Positions 8,856-15,711 of a stretch of 64,000 bases of DNA are shown here, piece after piece. Source of the DNA: Tropicimonas_B omnivorans (lineage in GTDB: Bacteria > Pseudomonadota > Alphaproteobacteria > Rhodobacterales > Rhodobacteraceae); NCBI RefSeq assembly GCF_031846565.1, contig NZ_JAVRHL010000002.1, positions 930,001 through 994,000 of the forward strand, read 5' to 3'. Within the stretch, counting starts at the first letter, position 1. Each line of letters begins with the position of its first letter. A program made the translations under genes and the position numbers. The notes under the pieces are model-generated. The model was not told where the DNA came from. It ran no database searches and worked only from the letters and a program-made list of their open reading frames with translations.

Positions 8856-10109
8856 TCATCGGTGACGGGCGGCATGCGAGCCGAGAACCAGAAGGCCCGG
8901 CCAGAGCATGTAGGCCTCGATCTCGAGGTTCTCCCCGAAGGACAGCAGGATGATCGTCATGACGATGCTGAGCGGCAGGCGCCCCTCGGGGGAGCGGGCG
9001 GCATCGACGAGCGCGAGACAGGTTTGCCATGCGAGTGGCACGAGAAGGGCGAGTAGACCGACCATCCCCTTCACGAAGAGCAGGCCCCACCACGTGTGGT
9101 GGCTGCCGATGGGCATGTATTCCACGATATGGGCGCCCGGATGCACGGTGCCGTGGCCGAACCAGTAGGCCTCGTTCTCCCACCGCTCGCCGGCGATGCG
9201 CTGGAGCGTGGCGCGCACGCGGGTGCTGTCGGCGCGCGCCCCCTTGAACGCGGCGACCCCGTCCATCGCCGCCTGCGCCAGCATCGCCCCGGTCATCGCG
9301 AGGGAGGCGGTGAGCGCGGCCAGCGCACCCCACGCCCAGCCCTTGAGGACGAGCGGCATCAGTCGCGGCCCGGCGGTGCAGGCGACGAGGCCGACAAGGC
9401 CCATCCGGGACTTGGTGAGCAGGATCATCACCACGCCCGCCGTCACGCCGATCGCGCGCCATCTGATGTTTCGCTCCTCCAGTGCGAAGCAGACCTGGAG
9501 CACGCCGAGAAGGGCCGCGAAGGGGGACCAGGGGGCGTAGAACTGCCATCGCGGCGTCCAGCTCGATGGATCCCATGTGAAGAAGTAGACTGAGAAGTAT
9601 TCCGGCCCCGGCCCGCCGATCGCCTTGAGCGGAGAGGTGAAGATGCGCTCCGGCAGGCCGATATAGGGCGCGGCGAACAGGATCGGCGTGAGGATCAGCG
9701 TCCAGAGCCCGAGGCGGCACTGCGCCCGGACGAGAACCTCCCGCCGGATGGGCAGGATCGCCCCCGCCAGCGGGAAAAGTGCGAGCAGCGCCCAGCCCTT
9801 GGCCCAGCCGATGGAGGACTTGATGGTCTTCTTCAGGCCGAGCCCCCAGTCGATGTGCCCGATCCAGAGCGCGACCAGCATCACCGCCATGCCGAGGATC
9901 CACGCCCAGACGAGGGGCGGGATCCCTCCCGTCGCCCTCAGGTCCCGCCGGATCGCCGGGCCGAGATAGAGCGACAGCACCGCGAGACCCCCGAGCAGCC
10001 AGGCGAGGACCGGCCCCACGACGTAGAGCGCGCCAAAGGCGTAGAAGAGCCAGGTGGCACAGATGGCGCGGTAGACCATCGCCTCGGCGGGGTTGGCCGG
10101 GGCGATCAT
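8856..10109 (-). CDS. O-antigen ligase/polymerase-like membrane protein (Wzy-type)
   Basis: A 417-residue polytopic membrane protein with about ten hydrophobic helices and a large periplasmic loop roughly at residues 270-340. That loop has the features of the Wzy_C/O-antigen ligase domain: the short TKSRMG segment before it and GSHHTWWGLLFVKGMVG at its end. Such proteins polymerise repeat units or transfer polysaccharide in the periplasm. Its ATGA start overlaps the stop of the chain-length gene at 10106, so polymerase and length control are cotranslated. Within a Wzx/Wzy cluster, polymerase is more likely than ligase. Confidence 0.8.
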   Translation of the reverse strand: MIAPANPAEAMVYRAICATWLFYAFGALYVVGPVLAWLLGGLAVLSLYLGPAIRRDLRATGGIPPLVWAWILGMAVMLVALWIGHIDWGLGLKKTIKSSIGWAKGWALLALFPLAGAILPIRREVLVRAQCRLGLWTLILTPILFAAPYIGLPERIFTSPLKAIGGPGPEYFSVYFFTWDPSSWTPRWQFYAPWSPFAALLGVLQVCFALEERNIRWRAIGVTAGVVMILLTKSRMGLVGLVACTAGPRLMPLVLKGWAWGALAALTASLAMTGAMLAQAAMDGVAAFKGARADSTRVRATLQRIAGERWENEAYWFGHGTVHPGAHIVEYMPIGSHHTWWGLLFVKGMVGLLALLVPLAWQTCLALVDAARSPEGRLPLSIVMTIILLSFGENLEIEAYMLWPGLLVLGSHAARHR

Positions 10110-11635
10110 TCCGCCGGCACCGCGTGGGGCGCGGGGGGAGCCGCCGTTTCGCTCGGAGGGGTGCCGGCCGCGGTTTCGGGCTTGTCCGCGAGAAGCCTGC
10201 CGATCAGCGGCCGGCGGATCCAGCCGAGAAGAAGACCCATCAGGAGGAACAGGGTCGCGGCGACGCCCGCGGCCAGCGCCAGCTTGTCCTTCGGGGAGGA
10301 GGGCACCTCCGGCAGGGACGGGTTCTCCAGGACCTGCACGAGCGGGTAGGAGGCGTAGAGGTCGGTCTTCGAGGTCTGGGTCCGTGCCATGGCCGAAGCG
10401 AAGACGGCCCCCGCGACGGTGAAGTCGCGCTGAAGATCCTCGAGACGTGCGGCCGCCTCGATCAGGTCCATCTTGCGCGCCTCGGAGGCCTCCAGGCGCT
10501 CGGTCTGCGTCGCGAGTTCCGCCTCGAGACCGGCACGCTCCGCCTCACGGGTGACGAGCCGGCTGAGAAGATCGGCGCGGCTGCCGACATGGCTGAGGTC
10601 GAGGCGGTCGATCTGGTCATCCGGAAGGCCGGTCAGGAGGCGGGCGCGGGCCCGCGCGCCTTCCGCCGCTGCCGCGCGGGCGCTCGTCGCGGCGCGGATC
10701 GTGGGATGATTGGCGCCGAGCTGTCCGCCTGCCTCCGCGAGCGCCGCGGCATGGTCCGCCATCTCGGCGGTCAGCGCGACGAACTCGGTATCGGCGTGGA
10801 GCCGGAGCGCGGCAGCGGCGAGGCTCGCATCGACGCCGAGCGAGGCCTCGAGGGTGCGGACGGCCTCCGCGGCTTCGTCCCGCCGTGCCCGAAGATCCCG
10901 GATCGTTCCGCCAAGAGCGTCCGCATCGGCAACGAGCGCGTCGTATTGCGTCGCGGAGATGAGGCCGGTTTCCTTCTGCAGCTCGGAGATTTCCGCCCGC
11001 GTGCTCAGAACCGACTGGCGGTATTCCTCGATGGCGGCGCTGCCGCTGGTCTCACGCTGGGTCAGCTCGTCCGTCCGCAGCGTCTCCACCTCGCGGAAGA
11101 ACGCCTGAAGCAGCGCGTCGCCCCGCGCCTGCGAGTCTTCGGGCGACGCGCCGGTGACTGAGACATGGATCAGACTGGTCTGGTCGACGAGATCGACGCG
11201 CGGGCTGCCGAAGTCCTGAACGGAGAGGCCCAGGCTGTCGGCGGCGCTGCGGCGGATGCGGTCCGCGGCGATCAGGCGCTTGTAGGTCTCGGTCGGGCTG
11301 ACCGAATTGCTGGCGAACGGGGAGCTCGCGAAGGACGAGGCCTGCCCGATGCTGTCGAGATTGACCGAAGCCGACGCGCCCGAGCCGGGCAGGATCAGCG
11401 ACAGCGAGGAGGTGTAACGAACGGGCGCCGTCTTCAGGTAGCTCGCGATGGGCGTCCAGATGCAGACCGCGCCCAGCGCGAAGACGCCGGCATAGCGGGG
11501 CAGGCGGCCGAGATCGGAAACCCGGCCTCCCTTCAGCAGGCGTACCGGCGAGAGTTGACGGATCGGCGTCCGCACGAGCGCCGGAACGGGCGGCACGGCG
11601 GATCGGATGGATGAGCGAAAGATGGTGCGTGTCAT
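10106..11635 (-). CDS. Polysaccharide chain-length determinant (Wzz/GumC-like)
   Basis: A 509-residue polysaccharide co-polymerase. One membrane helix lies near residues 50-66 (YAGVFALGAVCIWTPIA) and a second near 460-480 (LALAAGVAATLFLLMGLLLG). The long periplasmic part between them is rich in alanine, glutamate and arginine, with coiled-coil character. The NPSLPEVPSSPK segment before the second helix is the typical proline-rich motif. No Walker motif or tyrosine cluster follows, so there is no fused BY-kinase. It controls chain length together with the polymerase at 8856 and the Wza-type exporter at 18627. Confidence 0.87.
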   Translation of the reverse strand: MTRTIFRSSIRSAVPPVPALVRTPIRQLSPVRLLKGGRVSDLGRLPRYAGVFALGAVCIWTPIASYLKTAPVRYTSSLSLILPGSGASASVNLDSIGQASSFASSPFASNSVSPTETYKRLIAADRIRRSAADSLGLSVQDFGSPRVDLVDQTSLIHVSVTGASPEDSQARGDALLQAFFREVETLRTDELTQRETSGSAAIEEYRQSVLSTRAEISELQKETGLISATQYDALVADADALGGTIRDLRARRDEAAEAVRTLEASLGVDASLAAAALRLHADTEFVALTAEMADHAAALAEAGGQLGANHPTIRAATSARAAAAEGARARARLLTGLPDDQIDRLDLSHVGSRADLLSRLVTREAERAGLEAELATQTERLEASEARKMDLIEAAARLEDLQRDFTVAGAVFASAMARTQTSKTDLYASYPLVQVLENPSLPEVPSSPKDKLALAAGVAATLFLLMGLLLGWIRRPLIGRLLADKPETAAGTPPSETAAPPAPHAVPAE

Positions 11636-11726
11636 GGGCGAGATCTCCTCGCCGCCACACTATCGCCCCCCGTTGCTGCCTGCGCGTGCCGGTGGGGATA
11701 GCCCCGTGTCCCGGCCGGATCGGCCC

Positions 11727-11742
11727 CTATCCGGAGGGATAG
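11727..11742. promoter_or_regulatory. Palindrome CTATCC-N4-GGATAG (EPS operator candidate, copy 1)
   Basis: CTATCCGGAGGGATAG is an exact inverted repeat with a 4-bp centre. It is located 92 bp upstream of the chain-length gene, immediately after the stop codon of the LuxR-type regulator. A further half site, GGGATAG, lies at 11696-11702. Related sites occur at 12543, 15068 and 19957. Confidence 0.6.
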
Positions 11743-11743
11743 C

Positions 11744-12355
11744 TCAGAAGAGGCCGGCATCCTTGGCGATCATCGCCGCCTGGGTCCGGTTCGACGCGCC
11801 GATCTTGCGGTAGAGCGTCTTCATGTGGAGCTTCACGGTCGGCTCGCGGATGTCGAGATCGCGGGCAATCTCCTTGTTGGACTTGCCCTTCGTCAGCCCT
11901 TCGAGGACCTGGATCTCGCGCTGGGACAGCTTCTCCGTTAGGGGATGGGCCGGGCCTTCGTCGCCGCCGCGCAGGAAGTCGAGCGGGGCGTATTGCTCCC
12001 CCATCGCCATGAAGCGCACGGCATTGACGAGGGACCGGGCGGAGAGGGTCTTGGGCAGAAAGCCCGCCGCGCCGGAGGCCAGCGCCTGCTCGGCGATCTC
12101 CGGGCTCGCGGTGCCGGAAATGATCGCGACGCGCGGCGCATCCGGACGGGCGAGGATCTCGTCCAGAGAGGCGATCCCGTCCATCCCCGGCATGGAATAA
12201 TCAAGGAGGACGAGGTCGTACGGGGTCTCGGCCATGCGCGCCTCGGCGCTGGCCCGGTCCGCGGCGGTTTCGACCTCGAAGCCGGCCTCGCCCTCGAAGT
12301 AGAGCACGAGCATGTCCCGCAGGAGCTCGTGGTCGTCCGCTATGAGAATGCGCAT
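11744..12355 (-). CDS. LuxR-type response regulator of the exopolysaccharide cluster
   Basis: A 203-residue NarL/LuxR-type response regulator. Receiver domain: acidic pair D7-D8, phosphoacceptor D52 (LLDYSMPGMDG) and the conserved lysine in FLPKTLS. The C-terminal LuxR helix-turn-helix (about residues 138-200) has LSQREIQVLEGLTKGKSNKE and TVKLHMKTLYRKIGA. I prefer the ATG at 12355 (AGAGGGAG upstream, canonical MRILIADDHE start); an ATG at 12433 would add 26 unrelated residues and cannot be excluded. No kinase is adjacent. The hybrid kinase at 15712, which ends in an HPt domain, is the likely phosphodonor, and the CTATCC-N4-GGATAG palindromes are its likely operators. Confidence 0.9.
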   Translation of the reverse strand: MRILIADDHELLRDMLVLYFEGEAGFEVETAADRASAEARMAETPYDLVLLDYSMPGMDGIASLDEILARPDAPRVAIISGTASPEIAEQALASGAAGFLPKTLSARSLVNAVRFMAMGEQYAPLDFLRGGDEGPAHPLTEKLSQREIQVLEGLTKGKSNKEIARDLDIREPTVKLHMKTLYRKIGASNRTQAAMIAKDAGLF

Positions 12356-12542
12356 GTCGCTCCCTCTGCCGGGGCGGCGTTCTTGGGAGGAGACGCCGGC
12401 AGGACGGGCGGAGGTGAGCGCGTCTTGGGTCATGGCGAGGTCTCCCGATCGGTCTTCTACCTATCCGCGTGCGAGTATGAACGCGATGCACGTACAAAGC
12501 ACGAAAAAGATGACGAAAACAGGGCGAAGGGGGCGAGTCCTT

Positions 12543-12558
12543 CTATCCGGTTGGATAG
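12543..12558. promoter_or_regulatory. Palindrome CTATCC-N4-GGATAG (EPS operator candidate, copy 2)
   Basis: CTATCCGGTTGGATAG is an exact inverted repeat, midway in the 371-bp divergent region between the response regulator (start 12355) and the WecG-transferase fusion (start 12727). A degenerate CTATCCGCGT half site lies at 12461. The rest of this region shows no gene. Confidence 0.6.
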
Positions 12559-12726
12559 GGGTGCGCCCCGATGCGAAGGGTCCGCGCCCGAAGGAGGGGC
12601 CCGCCGTCCTAAGGGAATGGACGGCGGGGCATCCGCGCGTCAGGCCTCTCCCTTCGCCGCGTTGCCGGACGGGGGGCGGTCACGCAGCATCGGGGGGTCA
12701 ACAGCCCTCAACCCGGATCCCTCGCC

Positions 12727-14133
12727 ATGACCTTCGCCCCTTCGCCCACCACCTTCTTTCCCGCCCATGACGCCCGTTTCGGCTCGCAGCCCGCGCCGGA
12801 ACGCCCGTCGCCCGTGCGTCTGTTCGGAATCGACATCGCCTCCTCGTCATCGGCGGCGATGATCGAGCACCTCCTGGAGCCGGGCCGCCGATCACGCGTC
12901 GCCTTCCTCAATGCCCATTGCGCTAATGTCGCTGCGCGGAATGCCGACTATGCCGATGCGTTGGTCACGGCCGACGCGGTCCTGCCGGACGGGATCGGGA
13001 TCGAGATCGGCGCGCGGATGAGCCGGCAGCGGGTGACGGAGAACCTCAACGGGACCGATTTCGTCCCCGCCCTCCTGCATGAGGCCGCCCGCCGCGGCTT
13101 GTCCGTCTTCCTTCTCGGGGGGCGCCCGGGGGTGGCTTCGGCCGCCGCGGACCGGCTCGCGCTGCGCATTCCCGGCCTTCGCATCGCCGGAACGAGGGAC
13201 GGCTACGAGGGCCTTGAGGACGAGACCGCCACGCGTGCGGCGATCAATACCTCGGGGGCGGATATTCTCCTCGTCGCGCTCGGGGTGCCCCTACAGGATC
13301 TGTGGCTTGCCCGGAACGCGGAGCGTCTCAGGCCGCGCCTGTCCCTTGGCGTCGGTGCGCTCTTCGACTTCCTCTCGGGTCGCGTACGCCGTGCACCGGA
13401 GCCCGTTCGGCGCCTGCGCTGCGAATGGATCTGGCGCCTCGCGATGGAGCCGCGGCGCATGGCCGGCCGCTACCTCTGGGGCAATGCCGCGTTCCTCGTG
13501 CGCGCCCTGCGCCATGCAACGGGGCAGGGGGACGGCGTCGCTCCCCTTCGCCGCATGCTCGACATCGCGCTTGCAGGGGGCGGACTGATCGCGCTCGCGC
13601 CGCTCTTCGGACTCGTCGCCGTCGCCCTTCGCCTCGACAGCCGCGGTCCGGTCTTCTTCCGGCAGACCCGCGTCGGCAAGGACGGCGTTCCCTTCACCAT
13701 GCTGAAGTTCCGCTCGATGCATGTGGATGCCGAGGCGCGGCGGGACGCCCTCCTGGCGCAGTCGGACCGGGAGGGCGTCTGCTTCAAGTCCCGCACCGAT
13801 CCCAGGGTCACGCGGGTGGGCCGGATCCTCCGCCGGTTCTCGATCGACGAGTTGCCGCAGATCCTGAATATCCTGCGCGGAGAGATGTCCGTCGTCGGCC
13901 CGCGTCCCGCCCTGCCGCAGGAGGTCGCGGCCTATCCCGGCCACGCACTGGGGCGGCTCGCGGTGAAGCCCGGGCTGACCGGAGTGTGGCAGGTCTCGGG
14001 CCGTGCCGAGGTCGGTTTCGACAAGATGATCGACATGGACCTCGCCTATGCCCGCTCCCGCAGCCTGATCTTAGACCTTTTGCTGATTTCATGCACCTTC
14101 CGAGCCGTCTTCGGCGGCCGCGGCGCCTATTGA
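12727..14133 (+). CDS. WecG/TagA/CpsF glycosyltransferase fused to an undecaprenyl-phosphate sugar transferase
   Basis: A 468-residue two-domain enzyme. Residues about 30-250 are a WecG/TagA/CpsF (GT26) glycosyltransferase, with ADAVLPDGIGI, LGVPLQDLWLARN and the terminal WIWRLAMEPRRMAGRYLWGN. From about residue 275 it is a small PglC/WcaJ-type monotopic phosphoglycosyltransferase. Here a re-entrant hydrophobic segment (LDIALAGGGLIALAPLFGL) precedes FFRQTRVGKDG, MLKFRSM, FSIDELPQ with the catalytic Asp-Glu, and VGPRPALP. The C-terminal part attaches the first sugar phosphate to undecaprenyl phosphate; the N-terminal part could add the second sugar. The four-helix N-terminal region of full-length WcaJ/WbaP is absent. 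Confidence 0.9.
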   Translation: MTFAPSPTTFFPAHDARFGSQPAPERPSPVRLFGIDIASSSSAAMIEHLLEPGRRSRVAFLNAHCANVAARNADYADALVTADAVLPDGIGIEIGARMSRQRVTENLNGTDFVPALLHEAARRGLSVFLLGGRPGVASAAADRLALRIPGLRIAGTRDGYEGLEDETATRAAINTSGADILLVALGVPLQDLWLARNAERLRPRLSLGVGALFDFLSGRVRRAPEPVRRLRCEWIWRLAMEPRRMAGRYLWGNAAFLVRALRHATGQGDGVAPLRRMLDIALAGGGLIALAPLFGLVAVALRLDSRGPVFFRQTRVGKDGVPFTMLKFRSMHVDAEARRDALLAQSDREGVCFKSRTDPRVTRVGRILRRFSIDELPQILNILRGEMSVVGPRPALPQEVAAYPGHALGRLAVKPGLTGVWQVSGRAEVGFDKMIDMDLAYARSRSLILDLLLISCTFRAVFGGRGAY

Positions 14134-14157
14134 TCCCACCTCGAAGGAGAGTTTCCG

Positions 14158-15048
14158 ATGTCCCACGTCAAGATCGCCGTTTTTCCCGTCGCCGGACTCG
14201 GCACCCGGTTCCTGCCCGCCACCAAGGCCGTCCCGAAGGAGATGCTGCCGCTCCTCGACCGCCCGCTGATCGAGTACGCCGTGGAGGAGGCCCGCGACGC
14301 CGGCATCGAGGAGTTCGTCTTCGTCAGCGCGCCCGGCAAGGCTGCCCTGGAGCGGCACTTCTCCGAGGCGCCCGAGCTGGAGCGCAAGCTGGAGGCCGGC
14401 GGAAAGACCGGGCTGCTTCAAACGCTGGCGCGGACGCGGCTTCCCGAGGGGGCCCTCAGCGTCGTCCACCAGCCGGCGCCGCTCGGCCTCGGTCACGCCG
14501 TGTCCCTCGCGAGGGACGTCGTCGGGAGCCGTCCCTTCGCCGTCCTCCTGCCCGATGACGTGATCCGGGCGCCGAAGGGGTGCCTCGCGCAGATGGTGGA
14601 GGCCCATGCCGGGCATGGCGGTCACGTCCTTGCGACTATGGAAGTCCGGCCCGAGGAAGTCAGCTCCTACGGTATTCTCGACGTCGAGAAGGTGTCCGGC
14701 CGGCTGGCCACCGCGCGAGGCCTCGTCGAGAAGCCCCAGACCATCGCCGCGCCCTCCCGCCTCGCCGTGGTCGGCCGCTACGTTCTCGCCCCTTCGGTCT
14801 TCGCGCGGCTCGCCGAGATCCCGCCGGGCGCCGGCGGCGAGATCCAGCTGACCGATGCGATCAATGCCGATGCGGGAGAGGTTCCCGTGGCGGGATACCG
14901 GTTCGAGGGCGAGCGCTTCGATTGCGGCTCCGTCGCGGGATATGTCGAGGCCTGTCTTGCCTTTGCGATGGAGCGACCCGAGCTGGCCGGGCGGATCCGC
15001 GCCTCCCTCATGCGCCGCCTGTCCGCTCCGGGCGTGCAGGCCGCCTGA
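14158..15048 (+). CDS. galU: UTP-glucose-1-phosphate uridylyltransferase
   Basis: A 296-residue nucleotidyltransferase making UDP-glucose from UTP and glucose 1-phosphate. It has the diagnostic start FPVAGLGTRFLPATKAVPKE, the substrate-binding LLDRPLIEYAVEEA, and the VEKP (LVEKPQTI) and EIQLTDAI motifs. The length is normal for bacterial GalU. It lies 24 bp after the fusion transferase with GAAGGAGA as ribosome site, so it supplies UDP-glucose or derived sugars to this cluster from the same transcript. A second housekeeping copy may exist elsewhere. Confidence 0.95.
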   Translation: MSHVKIAVFPVAGLGTRFLPATKAVPKEMLPLLDRPLIEYAVEEARDAGIEEFVFVSAPGKAALERHFSEAPELERKLEAGGKTGLLQTLARTRLPEGALSVVHQPAPLGLGHAVSLARDVVGSRPFAVLLPDDVIRAPKGCLAQMVEAHAGHGGHVLATMEVRPEEVSSYGILDVEKVSGRLATARGLVEKPQTIAAPSRLAVVGRYVLAPSVFARLAEIPPGAGGEIQLTDAINADAGEVPVAGYRFEGERFDCGSVAGYVEACLAFAMERPELAGRIRASLMRRLSAPGVQAA

Positions 15049-15067
15049 AGGCCGGGCGGGGCCCGTC

Positions 15068-15083
15068 CTACCCGTTCGGATAG
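15068..15083. promoter_or_regulatory. Palindrome CTATCC-N4-GGATAG (EPS operator candidate, copy 3)
   Basis: CTACCCGTTCGGATAG has one mismatch to the CTATCC-N4-GGATAG pattern. It lies between galU and the periplasmic protein/kinase pair, 88 bp before the start at 15171, where it could control the sensor genes themselves. Confidence 0.5.
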
Positions 15084-15170
15084 GGGGGGCTCTGCCGATG
15101 CTCCCCTCCCCGACGACCGGCGCCCGTGGCACATCAGGGGCCGACCTCAATCGACCAAGGTGAGACGACG

Positions 15171-15680
15171 ATGATACAGCTCCTCCGCGCAAGCGCTCTT
15201 GCCGCCTTCGCCCTCTGCGCCGGACCCGGTTCGGCGCAGGAGCTTCCGGCGCCCACGGGCGAGACCCTCCTGACCGTGACCGGCGCCATCGCCCGAACCA
15301 ACGACGAGGGGGCCGCGCTCTTCGACCGGGCCATGCTCGAAGGTCTGGAGCCCGTGACCATCGAGACAGAAACGATCTGGACGGAGGGTCCGCAGACCTT
15401 CACCGGCGTGTCGCTCGCCCGCCTGCTGGACGAGCTCGGCGGCGAGGGCGAGACGCTGATGGCCACGGCGATCAACGATTATGCCGTCGAGATCCCCGCC
15501 GGGGACGTGGTCGAGGGCGGCGCCATCGTGGCCTATCTCAACAATGGGGAGCCGATGTCCGTGCGGGACAAGGGGCCGCTCTGGATCGTCTACCCCTACG
15601 ACGCCTCGCCGGACTACCGGACCGAGGCGATCTACTCCCGCAGCATCTGGCAACTGGATCGGATCGACGTGCTCCCTTAA
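15171..15680 (+). CDS. Secreted sulfite-oxidase-fold (molybdopterin-binding-like) protein without a Mo-ligand cysteine
   Basis: A 169-residue exported protein; the ATG at 15171 follows AAGGTGAG and opens a signal peptide ending in GSAQ. The mature part resembles the oxidoreductase molybdopterin-binding (SUOX-like) domain: FTGVSLARLLDEL, the NDYAVEIP segment and the DKGPLWIVYPYD end motif. No cysteine remains after signal cleavage, so the thiolate that normally binds molybdenum is absent and redox catalysis is unlikely. It precedes the hybrid kinase by 31 bp. I infer a periplasmic ligand-sensing partner of that kinase; this is not proven. Confidence 0.78.
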   Translation: MIQLLRASALAAFALCAGPGSAQELPAPTGETLLTVTGAIARTNDEGAALFDRAMLEGLEPVTIETETIWTEGPQTFTGVSLARLLDELGGEGETLMATAINDYAVEIPAGDVVEGGAIVAYLNNGEPMSVRDKGPLWIVYPYDASPDYRTEAIYSRSIWQLDRIDVLP

Positions 15681-15711
15681 CCTCCGGGCTTCATCCGGGA
15701 AGGAACGCAAG

